Of a stretch of DNA of 10,290 nucleotides, positions 1-6,670 are shown piece by piece. The first letter of the stretch is position 1. Every line of letters starts with the position of its first letter. The position numbers were made by a program, and so were the translations under genes. The stretch lies in contig CALDWC010000122.1 of the NCBI GenBank assembly GCA_937923945.1, forward strand, positions 1 to 10,290. Reading direction: 5' to 3'. The notes below the pieces were generated by a model. The model was not told the DNA's origin and searched no databases. It was given only the letters and a program-made list of their open reading frames with translations. The DNA is from an uncultured Treponema sp. GTDB lineage: Bacteria > Spirochaetota > Spirochaetia > Treponematales > Treponemataceae.

Positions 1-1
1 G

Positions 2-1498
2 TCATCGTTGTACGATTCCTTTGTACAAATAAAAAAAGAAGTACACCATATTCCGTTTGAATTTTCGAGTGCTTGCGACCGCGTTTATTTCAACAACAGC
101 ACGGATTCGCTTTTGCTGCTAAAAGAAAAAAAACATTTGTACTTTTGGGATTTTCAAGCTGTGGAAAAAAATGCTGCGAACGCGAGTATTCCGTATCTTT
201 TGTTGCCGCCGCATATTTCCGCAATAAAAGTTTTTTGGAACGGAAAGAAACCCATTGTTTGGTTTGAAATCACAGACGGAACAGACAAAAAGGTTTCCGC
301 ATGGAAAGTGGAAAACAATGCATTCGTTCCTTTTAAAACGGTAGCCGATGAATCCGTGTTGAGTATCAGTACGGACGCCCGGTTTGCGCTTATCAAAAAA
401 AATAAATCCTACTCGGTAAAAAATTTACTGACGGACAAAACGGTGATTGCTATTCGTGCGGATACTATTGTTTCAAGTATTTGGTTAACCGACGATGTTC
501 TGATCATCGGTACCGATTCCGAACTGACCAAAATTGACGTAGCCGCCGGTAAAACGGAAATGCTTTTGATTTCGCAAGTTGCGGATTTCAGCTGGTCAAA
601 GGACGAGAAAAAAATTTTAGCAAAGTCAAAAAGCAGCAATGCAATTTTGGAAAACGCCGCAGCGTTATATTGGTATCCGCTGCGCAATTCGGCTGAAACG
701 ACGCTCCAGCCGAAAAAATCGCACAACAAAAATTACCGTGTTTACATTGATCGTGCAAACCGAATTTTTTCCAACATGATTTATTTTCGGTCAGTACGTG
801 GTTTGAGAACGGAGCCGCTCGTAAAAAACTTTTCAAGCGATTCGGGTTTTGAACCGCGGCATGCGCAAACCGCATCGAAAAAAGTTGCGCTTATTTTTGA
901 TGTGATGGAAAACACGGGCGGTTTAGCGGATGTGCTTTTTACCTTGCAAAAAAACAACACGCCGGCGACATTTTTTTTAACCAGCGAAGTGATTGAACAT
1001 GCTCCGGCAGAGATTGCAGAAATCGTACGTACCGGTCAGCAGTGTGCGTCTCTTTTTTTAGCACCGCTCAATGTAAGCGACAGCAAATACACTATCACCG
1101 ATGAGTTTATTACCCGCGGATTAGCACGAACCGAAGACGTTTTTTTCACTGCGACGAAAGCGGAACTTTCCCTTTTTTGGCACACGCCGTACTATGTTTC
1201 GTCGCAAGCGGTTATCGCTGCGGCAAAAAACGCCGGCTACGAATTTGTGCTGCCGACTTTGATCCTGCCGGATTGGATCGATACCGACGATGAACATGCA
1301 CTGCCCTGCATTAACAACAATTCTTATGCGCTGGTTAACTACATCATGGAGAACATATCGGACAACGCGATTATTCCGATACAGCTCGGCTCGGTAAAAA
1401 ACCGTAGCGACTATTTGTATGACAGGTTGGATTTACTTTTGGACTTGCTCGCTACCTACGGCTATGAAGTAGTTCCGCTACATACGATACCGCGATAA
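2..1498 (+). CDS. Beta-rich protein with degenerate NodB polysaccharide-deacetylase domain (5' end missing)
   Basis: The frame is open to the left window edge, so the start lies outside; residues here are numbered from the codon at position 8. Residues about 1-240 are rich in short beta-like stretches, with a propeller-like 'FSWSKDEKKIL' segment, which suggests but does not prove a beta-propeller. Residues about 292-495 follow the NodB fold in order: KVALIFD (D298), PATFF, an RxPY-like HTPYY (392-396), then PDW (421-423). The metal site looks lost: the second Asp of the usual 'FDDG' is V299, the two histidines of HxxxH align with L349 and P353, the Arg of RxPY is H392, and the late LxH histidine aligns with Q459. 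If the alignment holds, classical metal-dependent deacetylation is unlikely and a binding or structural role is more plausible. No signal peptide can be judged. A gap of about 110 bases and a separate promoter part it from tnaA. The fold call is fairly sure; the function is unknown. Confidence 0.8.
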   Translation, partial: SSLYDSFVQIKKEVHHIPFEFSSACDRVYFNNSTDSLLLLKEKKHLYFWDFQAVEKNAANASIPYLLLPPHISAIKVFWNGKKPIVWFEITDGTDKKVSAWKVENNAFVPFKTVADESVLSISTDARFALIKKNKSYSVKNLLTDKTVIAIRADTIVSSIWLTDDVLIIGTDSELTKIDVAAGKTEMLLISQVADFSWSKDEKKILAKSKSSNAILENAAALYWYPLRNSAETTLQPKKSHNKNYRVYIDRANRIFSNMIYFRSVRGLRTEPLVKNFSSDSGFEPRHAQTASKKVALIFDVMENTGGLADVLFTLQKNNTPATFFLTSEVIEHAPAEIAEIVRTGQQCASLFLAPLNVSDSKYTITDEFITRGLARTEDVFFTATKAELSLFWHTPYYVSSQAVIAAAKNAGYEFVLPTLILPDWIDTDDEHALPCINNNSYALVNYIMENISDNAIIPIQLGSVKNRSDYLYDRLDLLLDLLATYGYEVVPLHTIPR

Positions 1499-1537
1499 AA
1501 AAAAACGCCGTATCATTTTTATTATTGTCGACCGGTA

Positions 1538-1566
1538 TGGACAATTTTCAAAAGCTCCGATAAAAT
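1538..1566 (+). promoter_or_regulatory. Sigma-70-type promoter for tryptophanase
   Basis: A -35 box TGGACA (1538-1543) and a -10 box TAAAAT (1561-1566) are separated by 17 bases, and each matches the consensus at five of six positions. Transcription would start near 1573, leaving a leader of about 43 bases. That leader has room for a short GGCAG/CTGCC hairpin (1584-1600) but not for a TnaC-like leader peptide. A weak inverted repeat ATTGTC/GACAAT (1524-1529 and 1540-1545) followed by TTTC overlaps the -35 box and might terminate the upstream gene or act as an operator. Confidence 0.6.
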
Positions 1567-1615
1567 ATAACCCATAAAAAGAAGGCAGCACCCGCCTGCC
1601 GAATTGGAGTTAATG

Positions 1616-3256
1616 ATGAGTAAAAATTATCCTTTGAATGTACCGACACCGCACCATTTTACTTTTGCAGTTCGCGATCTTCCGAATGTTACCGTTGAAC
1701 AGCGCGAACGTGCGTTGAAAGCAACCCACTATAATGAGTTTGCGTTTCCTTCGGGGATGCTGACCGTTGATATGCTTTCCGATTCCGGAACCACCGCGAT
1801 GACGAACCAGCAATGGGCGGCACTTTTCCTCGGTGATGAAGCCTACGGGCGCAACACCGGTTACTATGTTTTGCTGGACACTTTCCGCGATATTTTTGAA
1901 CGCGGCGGTGAACAACACTGGAAAAAAATTCTCGACCTCGTCCGTACCGATTGCCGCGACGTTGAAAAAATGATGAAAGAAGTATACCTCGCCGAGTACG
2001 AGGGGGGATTATTCAACGGAGGTGCGGCTCAAATGGAACGTCCGAATACGTTTATCATTCAACAGGGGCGGGCAGCCGAATCGGTTTTAATGGAAATTGT
2101 CCGCAACGTATTGACGAAGCGCCATCCCGGAAAAGTGTTTACGATTCCTTCAAACGGACATTTTGACACCACCGAGGGAAATATAAAACAAATGGGCTCC
2201 ATTCCTCGGAACCTCTACAACAAAAAACTTTTGTATGAAATCCCCGAGGGAGGAAGCTACAAAAAAAATCCTTTCAAAGGAAATATGGATATTGAAAAAC
2301 TGGAAACTTTAATCAAAGCGGTAGGTCCCGAAAATATTCCGCTTATTTTTACCTGCATTACAAATAATCCGATTTGCGGACAACCGGTTTCGATGGGTAA
2401 TATCCGCGAAATTAACCGCATCGCGCATACATATAATATTCCGCTCGTGTTTGATGCGGCGCGCTGGGCGGAAAACTGTTACTTTATTAAAATGAACGAA
2501 GAAGGTTACGCCGATAAATCAATCGCGGAAATCGCAACGGAACTGTTTTCATACTGCGATGTATTTTGTATGTCCGCAAAAAAAGACGGACACGCAAACA
2601 TGGGTGGCATGCTCGCATTCCGTGACCGCGGCTTATTTTGGAAAAACTTTTCGGAGTTCAACGAAGACGGCAGTGTTAAAACCGACATCGGCGTTTTACT
2701 CAAAGTGAAACAAATTTCCTGCTACGGCAACGATTCGTACGGCGGTATGTCGGGACGCGACATCATGGCGCTTGCAGTCGGTTTGTACGAAAGCTGCAAC
2801 TTTAATTACTTGGACGAACGAGTCAAGCAAGCCGAATACCTCGCGCATGGTTTTTACCGCGCCGGCGTAAAAGGCGTCGTGCTGCCGGCGGGCGGGCACG
2901 CGGTCTACATTAACATGGACGAATTTTTTGACGGCAAGCGCGATCACACCACCTTCGCCGGTCAAGGCTTTTCGCTCGAACTGATTCGTCGGTACGGAAT
3001 CCGTGTTGCGGAGCTCGGGGACTTTTCGATGGAGTACGATCTTAAAACGCCGGAACAACAAGCGGAGCTTGCGAACGTTGTCCGCTTTGCGATTGACCGC
3101 AGCCGCTTGACGCAAGAGCATTTGGACTACGTGATTGCGGCGGTCAAGGCGCTCTACGAAGACCGCGAAAGTATCCCGAACATGCGCATCGTATGGGGAC
3201 ACAATCTCCCGATGCGGCACTTCCACGCATTTTTGGAGCCGTACCCGAATCGATAA
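1616..3256 (+). CDS. tnaA: Tryptophanase (PLP-dependent beta-eliminating lyase)
   Basis: The predicted reaction is cleavage of L-tryptophan to indole, pyruvate and ammonia in the cytoplasm. The protein matches the tryptophanase/tyrosine phenol-lyase family throughout: SDSGTTAM near the N-terminus, QQGRAAE, CGQPVSM, VFDAARWAEN (cofactor-binding Asp and Arg), the PLP-lysine motif MSAKKD (K322/K323) followed by MGG, and AGGHAV. Three features favour tryptophanase over tyrosine phenol-lyase: Asp in 'HFDTT' (D184) where the phenol-lyase has Thr, Leu in 'AELGD' where the phenol-lyase has Arg, and the C-terminal RHF histidine (H535). At 546 residues it is longer than the E. coli enzyme (about 471). 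The ATG at 1616 is chosen because GGAG (1606-1609) lies six bases upstream; the ATG at 1613 is the alternative, spaced only three bases. It appears monocistronic, with its own promoter and terminator, and no tryptophan permease is adjacent. Confidence 0.93.
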   Translation: MSKNYPLNVPTPHHFTFAVRDLPNVTVEQRERALKATHYNEFAFPSGMLTVDMLSDSGTTAMTNQQWAALFLGDEAYGRNTGYYVLLDTFRDIFERGGEQHWKKILDLVRTDCRDVEKMMKEVYLAEYEGGLFNGGAAQMERPNTFIIQQGRAAESVLMEIVRNVLTKRHPGKVFTIPSNGHFDTTEGNIKQMGSIPRNLYNKKLLYEIPEGGSYKKNPFKGNMDIEKLETLIKAVGPENIPLIFTCITNNPICGQPVSMGNIREINRIAHTYNIPLVFDAARWAENCYFIKMNEEGYADKSIAEIATELFSYCDVFCMSAKKDGHANMGGMLAFRDRGLFWKNFSEFNEDGSVKTDIGVLLKVKQISCYGNDSYGGMSGRDIMALAVGLYESCNFNYLDERVKQAEYLAHGFYRAGVKGVVLPAGGHAVYINMDEFFDGKRDHTTFAGQGFSLELIRRYGIRVAELGDFSMEYDLKTPEQQAELANVVRFAIDRSRLTQEHLDYVIAAVKALYEDRESIPNMRIVWGHNLPMRHFHAFLEPYPNR

Positions 3257-3280
3257 GATACGGAATCTTTTTTTCACAAC

Positions 3281-3315
3281 AAGGCGTATCTGATACAAAC
3301 CGAAATCGCCTTTTT
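3281..3315 (+). terminator. Probable intrinsic terminator of tnaA
   Basis: AAGGCG (3281-3286) pairs with CGCCTT (3307-3312), and a run of five T ends at 3315. The loop is long (20 bases) but contains a smaller GTATC/GATAC pairing. It lies 25 bases after the tnaA stop codon. Moderate strength. Confidence 0.5.
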
Positions 3316-3321
3316 CCCAAC

Positions 3322-3375
3322 GGACGCCCCCGCTTTTCCAAAATTACTGCGGTAACCGCCAAAGATGCGGGGGCG
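3322..3375 (+). repeat. Dispersed structured intergenic repeat, copy A
   Basis: The 54-base core is bounded by CGCCCCCGC (3325-3333) and its perfect reverse complement GCGGGGGCG (3367-3375). A second copy in reverse orientation lies at 9193-9247, and a hand alignment gives about three quarters identity. Shared blocks include GGAC, CCCCGC, TTTCC, AAAA, TACTGC, TAACCG and GCGGGG. Weaker similarity continues to about 3436, including TTTCCCGCAC and a final CACCG/CTCCG. A third copy of the GC-rich arm lies at 3499-3507, so CGCCCCCGCTTT (3325-3336) and AAAGCGGGGGCG (3496-3507) also form 12-base perfect terminal inverted repeats around a 183-base unit, as in a MITE. Reading frames across the two copies are not conserved, so it is probably not coding. 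Confidence 0.65.
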
Positions 3376-3459
3376 AAGCGCATCGGTAAAAAAGTTCTTT
3401 CCCGCACACCGCAAGTTTTATACCGAAATTTCACCGAAGCGTACCGAGCGGAGAAGAAC

Positions 3460-3488
3460 GGCACAATTTTTTTTGAAAAAATTGTGCC
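3460..3488. repeat. Perfect 13-bp inverted repeat (hairpin)
   Basis: Positions 3460-3472 (GGCACAATTTTTT) are the exact reverse complement of 3476-3488, with a three-base TTG loop. No T-run follows outside the stem on either strand, so it is not a classical terminator. It sits inside the possible 183-base MITE-like unit described for repeat copy A. Confidence 0.6.
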
Positions 3489-3522
3489 CGACGATAAAGC
3501 GGGGGCGGATAAAACTCATCGC

Positions 3523-3566
3523 AAAAAAAAGCCGGGTGCCGCATTCACGGCACCCGATTTTGTTTT
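3523..3566. terminator. Strong bidirectional intrinsic terminator
   Basis: CGGGTGCCG (3533-3541) pairs perfectly with CGGCACCCG (3548-3556) around a six-base loop. On the + strand the stem is followed by ATTTTGTTTT. On the - strand it is followed by GC and eight T (complement of 3523-3530). It lies between convergent genes and should stop both the 3602-5488 transcript and any readthrough from tnaA. Confidence 0.85.
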
Positions 3567-3601
3567 ATGCAAAAAAGCTTTCGGTGAATAAAACTTGTCC
3601 T

Positions 3602-5488
3602 TTAAAAAAACTTTTGCATCAAATCCAAGATGTACAGTTCGCAATATTTTTGCAAAGCATTTTTATCCGGAATTTGCAAAAGCGACGGAGTGCTAGCCAC
3701 GCGGTTAGCAAGTTCGGAAATCCGCTCCGGCGTGAGGGTGTTGACGTTGAGTGTTCGCTGGATACCGCGAACATAATCGCGGATGAGGGAGTTTACATCT
3801 TCGGTTAAATTATCCCGCAGCGTCGGATTTAGATTTTGATTCCAGTTACTTAAATATTTTTCCATCACCGACTCGTAGGTTTCTCCTTCCGGTATCAATT
3901 CCGCTTTCAAGTCACGGGCGCGTTCCGTGATGGTCGGTTTTCGTTCAGTCGGTTTGTTTTCACTTTTTTGGTTTTTATTTTCCGTTTTGGCGGATTCTTT
4001 TTTTTCCTGCTTTTTTCGCTTAAAGAAAGAGATAATCGTATACAAAATCGGGATGCCGTACCAAAACGGTAACAATATTTGCGCGTCTTTTACCGTTTCT
4101 TCACGATCAATCAACAAAAGTTTTGAATACGGGGCGAGTCTCCCTTGCGGAAAAATTCGGGAATATTCAATCGCCTGCGTTTCAATTATTTTTTTATCGT
4201 TTGCAACCGATGATAAAAACTTTGACGTTAAAAGCGAGTATAAATTATTTGCAAAGTTTTTAGTAATTGCTCTTAAAAAATCATCAAATGCTTTGTCCTC
4301 TTTCATCGCATTTGTTTTATTAAAATTCAGCAAATCATCTTTCATGGTGTGTACCGCTTCTTCCTGAATTTTTTTTCGGCTTTGGTTGATGAGATAAATA
4401 ATGAGAGGAATTACTTTTGCCGTCATGACAAAAAATGTTTCGCCTGTTTCATTTTTGAACATCAATAAATCGGGTAAACTGTATTCGCCTACTTCAGTCG
4501 TTGCGGTGTTGATATAGTTTTGTAAATCGGCTTGTTCGTACTGCCCTAAAAGCGGAATTCCGCGGGAGTCTTTGAAGTTGGCGATTCCTAAAAGCGTAAA
4601 ATAATACGGCGGCTGCTGCAAACACAAGCGTAAATTTTTCAGGGCAGTTTCGCTTTGTAGTTTTTTTTGATTTTTCGTCCGATAATACGTACTCATAAAT
4701 TCAATAATGCGGATGCCCTGCAAAAGGGAGAGTTCATCCGCCAGTTTTTCACTTTTTTTGTCGAACTCCTGAATAATAAACGTACAGATTTGTCCCCACA
4801 ATAAATAAATTTCACTTGCCTGCTTTATTGTATTGAGGGCTTCCGACGGATGTTGCATAATATTCGACAAAAATGTTTTAATCGTAAAATTTTTTCCGCT
4901 GTTTGCCGTTATCAATCGCTTGTAAATATAATCGCCGCTTTCATCCTTCTGTAAGTATTCACGCAATTTAAGCAGTGAATACATCATAATAGTGTCATTC
5001 GACATTGAAGAAGGAAACACTAAAAGAGGAAGCGATGCTCCGAAATTGAGTTCATAAATAAATTCGCGGGTATTACTCGACGGTTTTAATTCTGCGAATT
5101 CGTCGTCCAGCGCAAGTTTTTTTAAAAATTTATCGGTTATGTCTTTCGGTAAATCCTGCCGTGTCGGAAACGGAATTGCCGGTTTTTCAGAAATCGCATG
5201 GTAGATTTTATTTATTTTTTCAACGTAATAATGGGCAACAATAATAGTCGCATTTCCGTTTGCGTGAGGAATATATTCAATTTCACCGTTGTTTTTCATT
5301 TCACGAAGGAGTGATGCCATTTCCTCCGTGCCGATATTGGTATAATCCGCCAATTCGGGTTCCCGATCGCAAAATTTTGCGGAATAACGTTGTACAAAAA
5401 GGCAAAAATCAATCAGCTCGAATTGGGCTGTATTTTGGTTTAGTGCAAATGCTTTTAATAAAAACGCAATATCTTTTTTTTCACTCAT
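3602..5488 (-). CDS. Unrecognised 628-residue protein, possible N-terminal winged helix
   Basis: I do not recognise this protein. Residues about 20-95 read like a winged-helix fold: short helices followed by 'IEYIPHANGNATIIV', which could be the beta wing. The middle (about 95-465) is mainly helical by composition and has no known motif. A hydrophobic stretch at about 470-490 (WYGIPILYTIISFF) could be one membrane segment or a buried helix. It is followed by a very polar Lys/Glu/Asn linker (about 490-525, KRKKQEKKE and similar) and a helical C-terminal domain (about 526-628). There is no signal peptide. The ATG at 5488 has only a weak AAGAAAG-like site upstream. The gene stands alone, divergent from the ribosomal operon, and ends just before the bidirectional terminator. 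Base use is like its neighbours, giving no sign of recent transfer. It may be a lineage-restricted spirochaete protein (inference). Confidence 0.85.
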   Translation of the reverse strand: MSEKKDIAFLLKAFALNQNTAQFELIDFCLFVQRYSAKFCDREPELADYTNIGTEEMASLLREMKNNGEIEYIPHANGNATIIVAHYYVEKINKIYHAISEKPAIPFPTRQDLPKDITDKFLKKLALDDEFAELKPSSNTREFIYELNFGASLPLLVFPSSMSNDTIMMYSLLKLREYLQKDESGDYIYKRLITANSGKNFTIKTFLSNIMQHPSEALNTIKQASEIYLLWGQICTFIIQEFDKKSEKLADELSLLQGIRIIEFMSTYYRTKNQKKLQSETALKNLRLCLQQPPYYFTLLGIANFKDSRGIPLLGQYEQADLQNYINTATTEVGEYSLPDLLMFKNETGETFFVMTAKVIPLIIYLINQSRKKIQEEAVHTMKDDLLNFNKTNAMKEDKAFDDFLRAITKNFANNLYSLLTSKFLSSVANDKKIIETQAIEYSRIFPQGRLAPYSKLLLIDREETVKDAQILLPFWYGIPILYTIISFFKRKKQEKKESAKTENKNQKSENKPTERKPTITERARDLKAELIPEGETYESVMEKYLSNWNQNLNPTLRDNLTEDVNSLIRDYVRGIQRTLNVNTLTPERISELANRVASTPSLLQIPDKNALQKYCELYILDLMQKFF

Positions 5489-5579
5489 CTTTCTTACCGC
5501 TTTTATTATCGGTTACGGTGGGCGGTGAGTTTAGCCGGATTTAAATTCGCAGTAAAGGGTGCTTTTTTGAATATGCGAC

Positions 5580-5608
5580 TTGACTTTTTTTTGCGATTAT
5601 ACTATAAT
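5580..5608 (+). promoter_or_regulatory. Near-consensus sigma-70 promoter of the rplU operon
   Basis: TTGACT (5580-5585) and a perfect TATAAT (5603-5608) are separated by 17 bases. Transcription would start near 5615, giving a leader of about 54 bases. The leader can form a small TTTGT/ACAAA hairpin before the ribosome-binding site. I cannot tell whether it is an autoregulatory L21-binding leader. Confidence 0.85.
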
Positions 5609-5668
5609 ACCAAAATACTTTTGTGCCTGTTTCCCGTACAAAGGTTGAATTTTTGTGAGGATAGAATT

Positions 5669-5980
5669 ATGTATGCACTTATTGATTACAAAGGTAAACA
5701 ATACAAAGTTGCTGAAGGCGACGAAATTATTGTAGACCGTTTAAATGAAGATGTCGGTACAAAATTAGAAATTGATTCAGTGCTTTTGCTGAAAAACGAT
5801 GCAACAGTGAGTGTCGGAACACCGTATGTTTCCGGTGCAAAAGTCACGGCAACGGTTTCGGAAAACTTTCGTGGTCGAAAAATTTTGGTATACAAATACA
5901 ACAGCAAAAAAGACTACCACAAAATGCGGGGACACCGACAGCATTATACGAAAATTAAAATTGACGGTATTCACGCGTAA
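5669..5980 (+). CDS. rplU: 50S ribosomal protein L21
   Basis: L21 binds 23S rRNA in the large ribosomal subunit. The 103 residues match the usual family length. The N-terminus MYALIDYKGKQYKV and the C-terminal basic signature GHRQHYT-KIKI are typical of L21. The ATG at 5669 is chosen over an upstream in-frame extension because GAGG (5657-5660) is eight bases before it, and because the extension would cover the promoter. It is the first gene of the operon; the next gene follows after three bases. Confidence 0.98.
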   Translation: MYALIDYKGKQYKVAEGDEIIVDRLNEDVGTKLEIDSVLLLKNDATVSVGTPYVSGAKVTATVSENFRGRKILVYKYNSKKDYHKMRGHRQHYTKIKIDGIHA

Positions 5981-5983
5981 ATT

Positions 5984-6325
5984 GTGGTTAAAATCGTTTT
6001 AACGCTCGGTGAAGCGGACGAGCTTTGTGAGCTTACGGCGGCAGGTCATGCGGAAGCGGGATTTTTCGGTTCCGACCCCGTTTGTGCTGCCGTCAGTTTC
6101 TTGGTGCGGACGGTCGCACTTTATTTGGACGGGGCGTGTAGCGTTAAAGCGGAAAACAGGGGAAGTTTTTCCCTTTCGGTGCATTCCGGCAGCGTTTCCG
6201 CATTGCGGAATGATTTGCGCTTTCTCGCCCGATTGGTAAAAGTCGGCGTTGAATCTCTTACTGCGGAATACCCGAACAATGTTATCTTGGAAATAAAACA
6301 AAAAAAAGATAAAATAACTTTCTAA
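5984..6325 (+). CDS. prp: Ribosomal-processing cysteine protease Prp (YsxB-like)
   Basis: Family members cleave an N-terminal extension from ribosomal protein L27 in Firmicutes. The 113-residue protein carries the family signature GHA...SDPVCAAVS, with the likely catalytic dyad H22 and C34, and sits between rplU and rpmA as usual for this family. The start is a GTG three bases after the rplU stop with no visible ribosome-binding site, so it probably depends on translational coupling. Oddly, the L27 encoded next door has no extension to cleave, so the substrate here is unclear. The family call is firm; the activity on L27 is doubtful in this organism. Confidence 0.93.
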   Translation: MVKIVLTLGEADELCELTAAGHAEAGFFGSDPVCAAVSFLVRTVALYLDGACSVKAENRGSFSLSVHSGSVSALRNDLRFLARLVKVGVESLTAEYPNNVILEIKQKKDKITF

Positions 6326-6349
6326 AAACTATAAAAACAGGAGAATATT

Positions 6350-6607
6350 ATGGCTCGAAAAAGAGGCGGAAGCGGCGCTAAAAACGGACGCGATTCAAAC
6401 CCGAAATCAATGGGAGTAAAAAAATTTGCCGGTGAAACGATTACCGCCGGAACGATTATCGTGCGTCAGCGCGGAACAAAAATCTATCCGGGAAATAATG
6501 TCCGCTGCGGAAAAGATTATACCCTTTTTGCAGTTGCAGACGGCGTTTTGAAATTTGACGAAAGACGCGGCAGACGATATGCATCGGTTATTGCAGCGGA
6601 AGCTTAA
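6350..6607 (+). CDS. rpmA: 50S ribosomal protein L27
   Basis: L27 reaches toward the peptidyl-transferase centre through its N-terminal tail. The 85 residues start MARKRGGSGAKNGRDSNPK and continue with VKKFAGE and the GTIIVRQRGTKIYPG signature. AGGAGA (6339-6344) lies five bases before the ATG. An in-frame stop at 6332-6334 and the lack of any ATG, GTG or TTG codon between it and 6350 show that no FFA-type cleavable extension is encoded. It follows prp by 24 bases. Confidence 0.98.
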   Translation: MARKRGGSGAKNGRDSNPKSMGVKKFAGETITAGTIIVRQRGTKIYPGNNVRCGKDYTLFAVADGVLKFDERRGRRYASVIAAEA

Positions 6608-6627
6608 AAGCCGACGATAAGCGAAAA

Positions 6628-6665
6628 TTGCTTGCGGTTTTAGAGATCGAAGCAAGTATTTTTTT
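6628..6665 (+). terminator. Possible attenuator hairpin between rpmA and obg
   Basis: TTGCTT (6628-6633) pairs with AAGCAA (6650-6655), or alternatively CTTGC (6631-6635) with GCAAG (6652-6656). A T-rich run (6657-6665, TATTTTTTT) follows. It lies within the operon, so partial termination could lower obg, nadD and yqeK expression relative to the ribosomal protein genes. Confidence 0.4.
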
Positions 6666-6670
6666 ATTCT

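Larger units (their letters stand above)
3257..3601. other. Non-coding convergent intergenic region
   Basis: This 345-base stretch separates the convergent ends of tnaA and the unrecognised 628-residue gene. It holds, in order, the tnaA terminator, dispersed repeat copy A with its diverged tail, the perfect 13-bp hairpin and the bidirectional terminator. Two open frames cross it (3193-3591 and 3365-3808) but overlap real genes and show no protein family signal. Confidence 0.7.

Noticed and set aside
1524..1548. Weak hairpin as terminator of the first gene
   Set aside because: It has only a six-base stem, a ten-base loop and a short TTTC tail, and overlaps the tnaA promoter; kept only as a remark there.
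1616..3256. Tyrosine phenol-lyase as an alternative to tryptophanase
   Set aside because: The residues that separate the two enzymes (Asp in HFDTT, Leu in AELGD, C-terminal RHF histidine) fit tryptophanase.
2696..3298. 200-residue open frame antisense to tnaA
   Set aside because: It lies within a firmly identified gene and has an Arg/Val-rich composition typical of a shadow frame.
3193..3808. Two overlapping open frames on the + strand (3193-3591 and 3365-3808)
   Set aside because: They overlap tnaA and the 628-residue gene, cross a terminator and the dispersed repeat, and show no family signal. The repeat's second copy does not keep the frame.
5525..5668. In-frame upstream extension of rplU
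   Set aside because: It would cover the near-consensus promoter and make L21 much longer than the family; the ATG at 5669 has a good ribosome-binding site.
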